Positions 7,789 to 16,640 of a stretch of 64,000 nt of DNA are shown here, piece by piece. Made by a program: the position numbers and the translations under genes. The stretch's first letter is position 1. Every line of letters starts with the position of its first letter. A model generated the notes under the pieces. That model searched no databases. It was not told where the DNA came from and was given only the letters and a program-made list of their open reading frames with translations. The stretch comes from an uncultured Johnsonella sp. (GTDB lineage: Bacteria > Bacillota > Clostridia > Lachnospirales > Lachnospiraceae). The stretch lies in contig CALBCM010000013.1 in NCBI GenBank assembly GCA_937927235.1, forward strand, positions 1-64,000. The letters run 5' to 3'.

Positions 7789-10161
7789 CTAATCTCTTTC
7801 ACCCCCGATTAGCCTCATGACTTCTGTATCGATTACTTCGTCATGCTCTCTGCCCTTGTATAATTTCAGTTCACCCCTGTGCCTGCTTTCTTTATAATTA
7901 GCTATATAAGCCACACTTCCATCAGGTAAAATCCTATAGTCATAGGCTCCTATGACTATTTTTTCAGCATTGTTTTTTTCAAGCCTGTAAAGACCGTAGG
8001 TCGCTTCAGAGTCCTCACTATTAGTGCCGGTCTGAATATACAGGGCTTCATTATACTCAATGAATTTATTAAAATCAGACTTTATTTTTTTTCCCTCACA
8101 GTACAGTGTGGCATTGATCCCGTAGTCATCCTCTTCCTTAAGATAATAAAGCTTTCCCTGACGCATACCATAGATGCAGCCCACTTCGCTGTCAACGGCC
8201 TCAGCCTCTCCAAGCCCTCCCTCTGAAAGCTCGGCTTTATACAGGTCTGAATGATTTAAAGAAACCTTTGCCGACATCTCATATAAATGGTTTAATTTTT
8301 CTTTGTCCAGGTAGTTTTCAAAATTATTAAAGGCTTCTGCCATTTCATTTGCAGTTTTATCATCAAGCTTGGTAAAGTAAGCCTTATTATTTTCCTTGTC
8401 TACGTAAATATCTGTAACATAATCTCCATCAATTTGATACAGCTTATCTCCGGCAGCAAAGCAGGTATGCAGCACAGCCTTCTGAATCACCGCAAATGAA
8501 TTAAAAAAGTCATAGGCAATGCTTTGCGCAGTGCCTTCATAAAGCCAGCACTTTTCATCTTTCTGATTATATTCATAAATACCATTAAATTCATCTGAGA
8601 TATCCTTATCATCATAGCTGTGGCTAAAGCTGTCTTCATCATCATAATCAGAGTAAAGACCATGCTTATCTCTGTCCTCTTTAAGCGCATCCTCGCTATC
8701 CCTGCTTGTTTCAGACTGATAATAAAAGTATTTCCCTAAAGGACTTGCTTCATCCTTATAATACTCATAAATAATCTTATCTACATTAATCTCATCCTCG
8801 CTACTGCACTCTGAATCAGTTTTCATTTCTTTATCAAGTCTGTCCAGATACTGATTAAACAGCTCCGAGAATTTTATTTTTTCAACCTTTTCCTTATCTA
8901 TGCTGAAAAAGCTAACTGTATCATTTTTATTGTAATCTACATCATAGACCGGGGCAATATCTGAAATATCATAGACATCCGCCACTGCTGCCTTAGCTAA
9001 CTGCTTTGTTTTTTCTTTGTTATAATAATAGACTGAGCCGAAATATTCATTGTCAAGTGCAAGCTTCAGCTCCTTTCTAAACTCATCTTCCATATTTTGC
9101 AGGGCATACTCCTTAAGCCCCTTATCCTTTATAACCTCCTTGCTTTCAAACATACCTGCCCTATCTTCTTCACTTATTTCAGGAGCAGCCGGATTTTCAA
9201 TATCAGTGAGCATGTCATCATCTATAAGCAGTTCATACAAACCGTTGTCCTTTTCCTCTGTCAGATAATACAGCTCACCCGTCTTTTTATCTGCATAAGC
9301 CTCTATATTGCTGCCCTTGTCTATAAGCTGAGATTCAAAGTTTCCATCTGAATTTATAATATCTTTAACACAGTATAAGGCTGCTCCCTCGTCTTCTTTC
9401 TTAAGGTAATATATAATGCTGAAATCATCTGAGTATTGAAGCTTATCCAAGATTACATCGTCTTGAATTTTTTTCTTGCCTTTTTCTTTACTTCTAAGGT
9501 CGTAGCAGTACAGGGTACCCTCTCTTTCAGCTTCATCATAAGATGAATCTCCATAATATGAGTTCTCTGCATAAAAAAGGAGGATATTTTCTTCTTTATT
9601 TAAAAAATACTCTTCTACCTCTCCCGAGATTTTATCAGAATCTTCACCTGACCATAAATACAGCTTGTTTCCGGAAGCTATTTTATATAAAACATCACCG
9701 TTTTTTAACACCCTGAAATCCTCTACATCTTTAGCTATGGTAAAACTGTCATCAGGCTCTTTGCTGTCTTTATTCTCTTTATTCCCCTTAGCCTTATCAC
9801 TTTTTTGCGTATTTCTGGCTTTTTCAATTTCCATACGCTTTAGCTTTGTGTCTGAGCCGTACAAAAATTCGTTTCCCTCCAGATAATATAAATACTTTCC
9901 ATTGGGTGAATATTGTATTTGAGAGGCAGCATTAGTCCTATAAGAGGTATGCAGCAGCTTGCTTTCATTCTTATTTATAAGATATTCGTAAAGTCCCTCT
10001 TTTTTAGTATAGAGAATATTGTTTTTATTTAAAGCGGAATCTTCTTTATTTTTAAAACAGCCTGTAAATAAACACGCAGTAAGTGCTGTACATCCAAATA
10101 AAGCGGCAAAAACCGCCCCTTTTTTCATTAAATTTTTAGCTTCCCTTTCCTTTTTCACCAT
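7789..10161 (-). CDS. Large secreted lipoprotein, probable beta-propeller-like
   Basis: This 790-residue protein starts at an ATG behind AGGAGG. The N terminus has basic residues, a hydrophobic stretch and a lipobox ending LFTGC, so it should be lipid-anchored on the outside of the membrane. The rest is acidic and Tyr-rich. It contains many repeated short units of the form NGKYLYYLEG, GELYYLTEE, GKLYYLKEE, NKAYFTKL and GSVAYIAN. Such YYL/GxLYY repeats resemble the DUF5050/WD-like propeller strands of clostridial surface lipoproteins. I cannot name a function. It is transcribed alone from a promoter at 10301-10329. Confidence 0.72.
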   Translation of the reverse strand: MVKKEREAKNLMKKGAVFAALFGCTALTACLFTGCFKNKEDSALNKNNILYTKKEGLYEYLINKNESKLLHTSYRTNAASQIQYSPNGKYLYYLEGNEFLYGSDTKLKRMEIEKARNTQKSDKAKGNKENKDSKEPDDSFTIAKDVEDFRVLKNGDVLYKIASGNKLYLWSGEDSDKISGEVEEYFLNKEENILLFYAENSYYGDSSYDEAEREGTLYCYDLRSKEKGKKKIQDDVILDKLQYSDDFSIIYYLKKEDEGAALYCVKDIINSDGNFESQLIDKGSNIEAYADKKTGELYYLTEEKDNGLYELLIDDDMLTDIENPAAPEISEEDRAGMFESKEVIKDKGLKEYALQNMEDEFRKELKLALDNEYFGSVYYYNKEKTKQLAKAAVADVYDISDIAPVYDVDYNKNDTVSFFSIDKEKVEKIKFSELFNQYLDRLDKEMKTDSECSSEDEINVDKIIYEYYKDEASPLGKYFYYQSETSRDSEDALKEDRDKHGLYSDYDDEDSFSHSYDDKDISDEFNGIYEYNQKDEKCWLYEGTAQSIAYDFFNSFAVIQKAVLHTCFAAGDKLYQIDGDYVTDIYVDKENNKAYFTKLDDKTANEMAEAFNNFENYLDKEKLNHLYEMSAKVSLNHSDLYKAELSEGGLGEAEAVDSEVGCIYGMRQGKLYYLKEEDDYGINATLYCEGKKIKSDFNKFIEYNEALYIQTGTNSEDSEATYGLYRLEKNNAEKIVIGAYDYRILPDGSVAYIANYKESRHRGELKLYKGREHDEVIDTEVMRLIGGERD

Positions 10162-10300
10162 CTTTCCCTCCTACTATTTATACTGTAATCATCGCATAAA
10201 TTTTGCTTCAGAACTATAATTTTCTGCAGCATTTTTGTTGGATGACAGCACTGTCAATAAGCCTACAGACATAATTACTGCCAACAACTTGACTTTTTGA

Positions 10301-10329
10301 ATTTTAACATATAAAGTAAATAGTGTAAA
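10301..10329 (-). promoter_or_regulatory. Promoter of the large lipoprotein gene
   Basis: TTTACA (10324-10329) and TAAAAT (10301-10306) are exactly 17 bases apart on the minus strand, about 140 bases upstream of the start codon. Confidence 0.6.
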
Positions 10330-10440
10330 TCAAATTTAAGCTTAAATTCTGATACAATTCATAAAAAAGAACAAGAATTGTCAATATTATATCAACTTAT
10401 ATTTTAATGCTGAAGTTGGTAGTCTGTACTGTTGCCTATT

Positions 10441-10474
10441 TAGTATTTTTACTTACTCGTAATACAAAATACTA
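10441..10474. other. Inverted repeat upstream of rqcH promoter
   Basis: Perfect 9-bp arms TAGTATTTT and AAAATACTA flank 16 bases, and the repeat ends 19 bases before the -35 box of rqcH. It lies in the 404-base intergenic space between the divergent lipoprotein and rqcH genes. Its function is unknown. Confidence 0.4.
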
Positions 10475-10493
10475 TAGATAAATAAAGCTTTCA

Positions 10494-10522
10494 TTGAAAT
10501 AAAAGCAAATATACGGTATCAT
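10494..10522 (+). promoter_or_regulatory. Promoter of rqcH
   Basis: TTGAAA (10494-10499) and TATCAT (10517-10522) are spaced by 17 bases, about 43 bases upstream of the start codon. Confidence 0.62.
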
Positions 10523-10565
10523 AGCCGCAGTAACCTATAATAAATACAACACGGAGGGAATATAT

Positions 10566-12311
10566 ATGGCTTTTGACGGTATTGTAATAGCGAATCTGGC
10601 TTTCGAGCTTAATTCAAGCCTTGCAGGTGGACGAATCTCAAAGATATACATGCCTGATAAAAACGAAATAATACTGCATATTAAAAATAATTCCAAAAAT
10701 TATAAGCTGCTTATCTCGGCGAATCCCTCGCTTCCGCTTATGTACCTGACTGAGGAGTCAAAAAAAAATCCCGCGGCAGCTCCGGCATTCTGCATGCTTT
10801 TAAGAAAGTATCTAGGTACGGCTAAAATTACTGCAATAGCCCAGCAGGGACTTGAAAGAATTATATGTATTAATTTTGAGCATTTTGATGAGCTTGGTGA
10901 TTTAAGCAGAAAAAAGCTTTATATAGAGCTGATGGGCAAGCATTCAAATATAATTTTTACCGATTCTTCTGATAAAATCCTTGACAGCATCAGGCGCATT
11001 CCTGTATATCTAAGCTCCTTAAGAGAAGTTCTGCCCGGAAGGCAGTATTTTCTTCCTCAGGAGCTGCAAAAAAGCGACCCTCTCAGCACTGATTTCAATG
11101 AATTTTATTCTATTTTAAAGCAGTCCAATCAGTCTTTAATTAAAGCTCTTTATATGTCCTTTGCAGGTATCAGCCCGCTTTGTGCCGACGAGGTATGCTT
11201 CAGATGCGGCATAAACGGAGAACAGGCATGTGCTTGGCTGAGTGAAGATGTGTCAAGACATGTATTCAATATATTCAATATTTTGCTGGACGAAATTAAA
11301 AACCATAATTTCCATCCTGCAATTATTTATAAAAATCAGCAGCCCTTTGAATTTGCTTCCTTTAAGCTCAGCTCCTTTGCAGCTCCGGCTTATGAAGCGG
11401 TTTATTACAAAAGCATCAGCAGTCTCTTATATAATTATTACTCGCAAAAAAACCGGTATGAAAGCATAAGGCAGAAAACTGCCGATTTAAAAAAACATAT
11501 CAACAGCCTCTTAGAAAAAAACAATAAGAAATATGCTGTTCAGGAAAAGCAGATTCTGGATAGCGATAAAAAAGAAAAATTTAAGGTTTATGCAGACCTT
11601 ATAAATACTTATTCTTACAGCCTGAAAGGAGGAGAGAAGACTCTGGTCTGTGAAAATTATTATGACAGCGGAAATACTATCTCAATTCCTTTAGATGCGA
11701 ACCTGTCCGCTTCTGAAAATGCCGTTAAATATTATGAAAAATATTCCAAGCTGAAAAGAACCAAAGCAGCACTTACGCTTGAAATTGCCAAAACCAAAGC
11801 TGATATAGAGCATCTTATGTCCATCCTCGTTTCACTTGAGCTTTCTGAAGATGATGAGGATTTTATGCAAATCAGGAGTGAGCTTGCACAGTATGGCTAT
11901 ATAAAGAAAAACAGCAGTTCAAAAAATATAAAAATCAAGTCAAAGCCTATTCACTTTATATCCTCAGACGGCTTTGATATATTTGTAGGAAAAAATAATT
12001 ATCAGAATGAAGAAGTAACCTTTAAAAAGGCTGCACCGGAAGACTGGTGGTTTCACGCAAAGGGAGTGCCCGGCTCTCACGTCATAGTTAAGACGGAAGG
12101 GAGAGAGATGACCGATAGAGCCTTTGAGGAGGCGGCAGGGCTTGCTGCCTACTATTCCAAGTCAGGAAAAAATGACAAGGTAGAGGTTGACTATATTCAG
12201 AGAAAAAATGTTAAAAAAGTAAATGGCGGTGTACCCGGCTTTGTAATTTATCATAACAACTGGTCAATGAGTATAAGTCCCTCAAATAAATTAGCCGAGG
12301 TCAAGACCTAG
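10566..12311 (+). CDS. rqcH: RqcH / NFACT ribosome quality-control protein
   Basis: This is a 581-residue NFACT protein of the Rqc2/Tae2/FbpA family. In bacteria RqcH binds obstructed 50S subunits and recruits tRNA-Ala to add C-terminal alanine tails that mark stalled peptides for decay. The order is NFACT-N (MAFDGIVIANLAFELNSSLAGGRISKIY at the start), a helix-hairpin-helix and coiled-coil middle, then NFACT-R with DWWFHAKGVPGSHVI near residue 495. The start ATG follows CGGAGGG. It is monocistronic and convergent with icd. Confidence 0.93.
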   Translation: MAFDGIVIANLAFELNSSLAGGRISKIYMPDKNEIILHIKNNSKNYKLLISANPSLPLMYLTEESKKNPAAAPAFCMLLRKYLGTAKITAIAQQGLERIICINFEHFDELGDLSRKKLYIELMGKHSNIIFTDSSDKILDSIRRIPVYLSSLREVLPGRQYFLPQELQKSDPLSTDFNEFYSILKQSNQSLIKALYMSFAGISPLCADEVCFRCGINGEQACAWLSEDVSRHVFNIFNILLDEIKNHNFHPAIIYKNQQPFEFASFKLSSFAAPAYEAVYYKSISSLLYNYYSQKNRYESIRQKTADLKKHINSLLEKNNKKYAVQEKQILDSDKKEKFKVYADLINTYSYSLKGGEKTLVCENYYDSGNTISIPLDANLSASENAVKYYEKYSKLKRTKAALTLEIAKTKADIEHLMSILVSLELSEDDEDFMQIRSELAQYGYIKKNSSSKNIKIKSKPIHFISSDGFDIFVGKNNYQNEEVTFKKAAPEDWWFHAKGVPGSHVIVKTEGREMTDRAFEEAAGLAAYYSKSGKNDKVEVDYIQRKNVKKVNGGVPGFVIYHNNWSMSISPSNKLAEVKT

Positions 12312-12372
12312 CAAATTATGCTCCTCCGCTTTAAAACAGCAGGTGTCGCAAGAGCATTAAAGCGTAGGATTG

Positions 12373-12419
12373 AGCGGCATCTCAGCTTTTTCATTTTTAC
12401 GCAGAAAAGAGCTGCCGCT
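12373..12419. terminator. Imperfect hairpin between rqcH and icd
   Basis: Arms AGCGGCA and TGCCGCT close a longer imperfect hairpin with A/T-rich inner pairs between two convergent genes. Both strands have T-runs inside or next to it, so it may end transcription from both sides. The outer sequence GAGCGGCA recurs in the ychF terminator. Confidence 0.4.
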
Positions 12420-12496
12420 TCATAGATTGATAGACTCACCTATTTTGCAACAGCCCCTATAAGAAGCTACAGTCCGGCACAAAAGACAAGCCTTGA

Positions 12497-13711
12497 TTAT
12501 AAATTTAAAGTCTTATCAAGGCTTTCCTTTATCGCAAGTATAAATTCCTCCGAATCCAGTACCTCCGGATTTTCTCCATTAAAAATCAATGCCAAATCTC
12601 CTGTCATCTTGCCTGACTCTATAGTTGCAAGCACTGCTGTTTCAAGCCTGCCAGCAAATTCTTTCAGCTCTGTATTATTATCAAGCTCCGCTCTTTTTCT
12701 TAAAGCGCCGCTCCAGGCAAAAATTGTAGCTACTGAATTGCTTGAGGTCCTTTCGCCCTTTAAATATTTGTAATAATGCTTTTGTATAGTGCCGTGAGCG
12801 GCTTCATACTCATAAACTCCGTCGGGAGAAACCAGTACCGAGCTCATCATGGCAAGAGAGCCGAAAGCGGAGGAAATCAAATCACTCATTACATCGCCGT
12901 CATAATTTTTAAGTGCCCATATAAAGCCGCCCTCAGATTTTACAATTCTTGCTGCGGCATCATCTATCAGAGTATAAAAATATTCTATTCCCTTTTCTTC
13001 AAATTTTACGCTGTATTCCTCGTCATATATTTTTTGAAATATATCCTTAAAATGATGGTCATAATGCTTTGAGATAGTATCCTTAGTCGAAAACCACAGG
13101 TCCTGACCCTTGCTAAGTGCATAATTCATGCAGCTTCTGGCAAAGCTTTTAATTGAGAGGTCAAGATTATGTATGCCCTGAATTATTCCCGGAGAATTAA
13201 ATTTATGTATCAGCCCGGTTTCCCTCCTGCCGTCTTCATAAATGACTACAAGCTCAGCTCTTGCAGGCTTATCTATAACAAGCTCAGTATTTTTATAAAT
13301 ATCGCCATAGGCATGTCTTGCAATGCTTATAGGCTTTTTCCAGGTTCTTACATAGGGTATAATTCCCGCTACTGTTATAGGAGTCCTGAATACCGTGCCA
13401 TCAAGCACCGCTCTGATAGTACCGTTTGGACTTTTCCACATCTGCTTCAGCCCATATTCTTCAACTCTTTGTGCATTTGGAGTGATAGTTGCACATTTGA
13501 CTGCCACCCCGTATTTTTTTGCTGCCTCGGCAGCCTCAAAGGTCACCTTATCATCTGTATTGTCCCGGTTTTTAAGCCCGAGGTCATAATACTCACTTTT
13601 TAAATCCACGTAAGGATATATAAGCTGTTCCTTTATCAATCTCCAGAGTACTCTTGTCATCTCATCTCCGTCCATTTCGACAATAGGGGTATTCATTTGT
13701 ATCTTTTCCAT
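12497..13711 (-). CDS. icd: Isocitrate dehydrogenase (NADP), eukaryote-like type
   Basis: This 404-residue enzyme oxidises isocitrate to 2-oxoglutarate. The N-terminal PIVEMDGDEMTRVLWRLIKE and the substrate loop KSPNGTIRAVLDGTVFRTPI are characteristic of the homodimeric NADP-IDH group shared with mitochondria and many anaerobes. They are not those of the E. coli type. It is the last gene after serS and the VOC protein on the minus strand. It supplies 2-oxoglutarate and hence glutamate, which fits an amino-acid-centred metabolism. Confidence 0.93.
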   Translation of the reverse strand: MEKIQMNTPIVEMDGDEMTRVLWRLIKEQLIYPYVDLKSEYYDLGLKNRDNTDDKVTFEAAEAAKKYGVAVKCATITPNAQRVEEYGLKQMWKSPNGTIRAVLDGTVFRTPITVAGIIPYVRTWKKPISIARHAYGDIYKNTELVIDKPARAELVVIYEDGRRETGLIHKFNSPGIIQGIHNLDLSIKSFARSCMNYALSKGQDLWFSTKDTISKHYDHHFKDIFQKIYDEEYSVKFEEKGIEYFYTLIDDAAARIVKSEGGFIWALKNYDGDVMSDLISSAFGSLAMMSSVLVSPDGVYEYEAAHGTIQKHYYKYLKGERTSSNSVATIFAWSGALRKRAELDNNTELKEFAGRLETAVLATIESGKMTGDLALIFNGENPEVLDSEEFILAIKESLDKTLNL

Positions 13712-13751
13712 ACTTTTAAGACCTTTCTTTTATCAGGAAATATTTTATAAA

Positions 13752-14120
13752 TTAACGTTTTTTGGGAACTATTTCTATCCAGTAGCCATCGGGGTCCTGG
13801 ATAAAGTAAATCCCCATTTTGGGATTTTCATAGCATATAACTCCGAGCTTTTCATGCTTAGCTTTAGCCGCTTCAAAATCATCGGTAACAAAGGCAAGGT
13901 GATATTCAAGCTCGCCAAGATTATAGGCTTCCCCTCTGTCTCTCAGCCAGGTAAGCTCAAGAGTGAATCCCGTCCTGCCGTCTCCAAGATACTTAAGTAT
14001 AAAGGAGCCGTCTTCAGCCTTCTTTTCTTTTACCACCTCAAGCCCGAGTGCTTCTTTATAAAATTTAAGGCTCCTGTCAAGGTTGAGCACATTAAAATTA
14101 AAATGATTAAATTCAAACAT
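13752..14120 (-). CDS. VOC-family protein (glyoxalase I-like)
   Basis: This is a 122-residue single vicinal-oxygen-chelate domain. The N-terminal HFNFNVLNLDRSLKFYKEAL and the C-terminal YFIQDPDGYWIEIVPK match the glyoxalase I / lactoylglutathione lyase pattern, with a conserved His near the start and the metal-binding Glu near the end. It may detoxify methylglyoxal, but VOC proteins are functionally diverse. It lies between serS (15 bases) and icd (40 bases) and is probably cotranscribed. Confidence 0.8.
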   Translation of the reverse strand: MFEFNHFNFNVLNLDRSLKFYKEALGLEVVKEKKAEDGSFILKYLGDGRTGFTLELTWLRDRGEAYNLGELEYHLAFVTDDFEAAKAKHEKLGVICYENPKMGIYFIQDPDGYWIEIVPKKR

Positions 14121-14135
14121 TTTCCTTCCTCCTCT

Positions 14136-15416
14136 TTATTTAATAATTTCCTTGCCTCCCATATAGGCTCTGAGCTTTTCGGGAATTCTTATGCTGCCGT
14201 CTGCATTTAAATTATTTTCAAGCAGCGCTATGAGCATTCTCGGAGGAGCGGTTACGGTATTGTTAAGCGTATGTGCAAAATACTTATTGCCGTCTGGGCC
14301 TTTAACTCTTATCCTGAGTCTTCTTGCCTGAGCCTCTCCGAGATTTGAGCAGCTGCCCACCTCAAAATACTTTTTCTGGCGAGGTGACCAGGCTTCTACA
14401 TCGTAGGACTTCACCTTGAGGTCTGCCAAATCGCCTGAGCAGCATTCAAGGGTTCTTACCGGTATGTCAAGACTTCTGAAAAAGTCAACAGTATTTTGCC
14501 ATAGCTTGTCAAACCAAAGCTTTGATTCCTCAGGCTTGCAGATTACTATCATTTCCTGCTTTTCAAACTGGTGTATACGGTATACTCCTCTTTCCTCTAT
14601 GCCGTGAGCTCCCTTTTCCTTTCTAAAGCAGGGAGAATAGGAGGTCAGAGTATAGGGAAGCTTTGCTTCTTCATTTATGGTGTCTATGAATTTACCTATC
14701 ATAGAATGCTCACTTGTACCTATAAGATATAAATCCTCTCCCTCCAGCTTATACATCATCGCATCCATTTCGGCAAAACTCATAACTCCCGTTACTACCT
14801 CTGCCCTTATCATAAATGGAGGTACACAGTAGGTAAAGCCTCTCTCTATCATAAAATCTCTTGCATACGAAAGTACGGCACTGTGAAGTCTTGCAATATC
14901 TCCGGTAAGATAGTAGAATCCGTTTCCTGCCACCTTTCTTGCACTGTCAAGGTCTATGCCGTTAAGCTTTTCCATAATCTGCGTATGATAGGGGATTGCA
15001 AAATCAGGGACGAAGGGCTCTCCATATTTTTGTACTTCAACATTTTCAGTATCATCTTTTCCTAAAGGCACAGTTTCATCTATGATGTTTGGAATTACCA
15101 TCATTATTTCTCTTATTTTCCTCTCAAGCTCCGCTTCAAGAGGCTCAAGCTCTGTAAGGCGGTTATTTATCTCAGCTACCTTTGCTTTGATAAGCTCGGC
15201 AGCTTCCTTATCTCCCTTTGCCATAAAGGCTCCTATCTGCTTGCTGATTTTATTTTTCTCAGCCCTCAGACTATCCGCCTCTGTCTGTATCTGTCTTGAT
15301 TTTTTATCAAGCTCTATTACGTCATCTACAAGCGGCAACTTGCTTTCCTGAAATTTCTTTTTTAAATTTTCTTTGACAATATCTGCATTTTCTCTCACAA
15401 ATCTAATATCAAGCAT
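14136..15416 (-). CDS. serS: Seryl-tRNA synthetase
   Basis: This is a 426-residue class II synthetase. The N-terminal arm, with long coiled helices (residues about 30-105), grips the tRNA-Ser variable arm. Class II motif 2 is the FRKEKGAHGIEERGVYRIHQ region, and motif 3 is NTVTAPPRMLIALLEN. The length is normal. It begins a serS-VOC-icd unit with its own promoter (15482-15510), separated from the prd operon by a terminator. No T-box is seen in the short leader. Confidence 0.96.
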   Translation of the reverse strand: MLDIRFVRENADIVKENLKKKFQESKLPLVDDVIELDKKSRQIQTEADSLRAEKNKISKQIGAFMAKGDKEAAELIKAKVAEINNRLTELEPLEAELERKIREIMMVIPNIIDETVPLGKDDTENVEVQKYGEPFVPDFAIPYHTQIMEKLNGIDLDSARKVAGNGFYYLTGDIARLHSAVLSYARDFMIERGFTYCVPPFMIRAEVVTGVMSFAEMDAMMYKLEGEDLYLIGTSEHSMIGKFIDTINEEAKLPYTLTSYSPCFRKEKGAHGIEERGVYRIHQFEKQEMIVICKPEESKLWFDKLWQNTVDFFRSLDIPVRTLECCSGDLADLKVKSYDVEAWSPRQKKYFEVGSCSNLGEAQARRLRIRVKGPDGNKYFAHTLNNTVTAPPRMLIALLENNLNADGSIRIPEKLRAYMGGKEIIK

Positions 15417-15481
15417 AGCTTTTCCTTTCCTCTGTCCTTATTTATATTGCCGGCAGACCTGCCTTCAACCTTTAACTGGAA

Positions 15482-15510
15482 ATTATAGTATAAAAACATA
15501 TTATTTACAA
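15482..15510 (-). promoter_or_regulatory. Promoter of serS
   Basis: TTGTAA (15505-15510) and a perfect TATAAT (15482-15487) are spaced by 17 bases, just downstream of the prd-cluster terminator. Confidence 0.72.
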
Positions 15511-15520
15511 GGTATATACC

Positions 15521-15546
15521 AAAAGGGTGCCGCTTAAGCGACACCC
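15521..15546 (-). terminator. Terminator at end of prd cluster
   Basis: Eleven-base arms (GGGTGTCGCTT / AAGCGGCACCC, one G-T pair) lie at 15525-15546, followed on the minus strand by TTTT. The hairpin lies 42 bases after the stop of the permease gene. Confidence 0.7.
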
Positions 15547-15587
15547 GAATTTGAGCTTTACTACCTTTGATGCGGCACTTTAATAAG

Positions 15588-16526
15588 CTAAGATTTCTGC
15601 CTATTTGCTTCCGCTTTCTTAACAGCAGATAAAAACAGGGTAATTGAAGTATAGAAGATAACGAAAGTAACAAGAATCTTAAGTATATTGAGAGGCAGTG
15701 ATTTTACGATAAAGGCTGCTATAAGTACACCTATAACACCGCCTATGGTAATTGCCAGTGAAGCCACTCTATTATAGGCACCCTCTTTGACAAACTTAAT
15801 TGAAGCTACCGGCATGAGATAAGCACAAGAGCCCATCATCACCGGGAAAGCTACCTTGGGGTTCATTCCAAGCAGGAGTACCAGCGCCATACAAGGTGCA
15901 TAAAGACCGATACCTGCAGTCATAAGAGCACCGAGGAAGAAGTTAATTACCACAGCTACTATAAGCTTCGCTCCTGAAAGTCCCATAACTAAAGAATTTT
16001 CATCTCCCTTGGGGAATAAGCCTAAAATCTGGAGAGCAAAGATGCCGCCTGTTACGAATAAAGCCACACCCATTAAAAGCTGAACCTGCTTTGTAGGAAG
16101 CTTTGAAACGATACCGGCTCCAAGATATGAGCCCACTGTCGCAGCTATAAGCATGGAAGCAAGAGTTACAGGCTCAACTTCAACCGAGCTGATAAATATA
16201 AATGCCTCAGTAATAACCGGAATACAGCAGGCAACATTTAAAGTACCCGGTATAAGTCTGTCCTCAGTCTGTTTGGTAAACCTGAGAGCAGAAGTAGTAG
16301 GTGCAAAAGAGCCTATGCCGAGAGTATCAAAAAAGTTGGCAAGCACACCTATAATAAAGGTTATAATGAAGTTGGTATCCTTTTCAAATTTATCCTTATG
16401 GTCCATTAAGTCCTTAACAAATACCACTGTAAATGCCAGTGTAAGTATGCCAAGCACAAAAAGCAGCACGTTTGCAACTGAAAACATTGAGGACTTTTCA
16501 GCCGCAGTTAATATTAAATTTTTCAT
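15588..16526 (-). CDS. TauE/SafE-family (DUF81) membrane permease
   Basis: This 312-residue protein has eight or nine hydrophobic segments. The early motif GVLANFFDTLGIGSFAPTTS and later GALMTAGIGLYAPCMALVLL are the two inverted half-repeat signatures of TauE/SafE permeases, which usually move small anions such as sulfite or organic acids. It follows prdF by 114 bases and ends before a terminator, so it belongs to the proline reductase cluster. It could move a substrate or product of that pathway (proline, 5-aminovalerate) or a selenium or sulfur anion, which is inference. The start ATG at 16526 follows TTTAGGAGA. Confidence 0.82.
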   Translation of the reverse strand: MKNLILTAAEKSSMFSVANVLLFVLGILTLAFTVVFVKDLMDHKDKFEKDTNFIITFIIGVLANFFDTLGIGSFAPTTSALRFTKQTEDRLIPGTLNVACCIPVITEAFIFISSVEVEPVTLASMLIAATVGSYLGAGIVSKLPTKQVQLLMGVALFVTGGIFALQILGLFPKGDENSLVMGLSGAKLIVAVVINFFLGALMTAGIGLYAPCMALVLLLGMNPKVAFPVMMGSCAYLMPVASIKFVKEGAYNRVASLAITIGGVIGVLIAAFIVKSLPLNILKILVTFVIFYTSITLFLSAVKKAEANRQKS

Positions 16527-16640
16527 ATTTTCTCCTAAAATTTAAATATTTTCCTTATATGACATTTCCATAAAGGGATTTCCTTATACTGCTGCCGGAA
16601 ATCCCTTATCAGTCTTTTATCTTTATAATATATAATAAAT

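Noticed and set aside
9050..9886. Several plus-strand frames inside the large lipoprotein gene
   Set aside because: They are Ser/Leu/Phe-rich shadows of the minus-strand gene, with no ribosome sites or family features.
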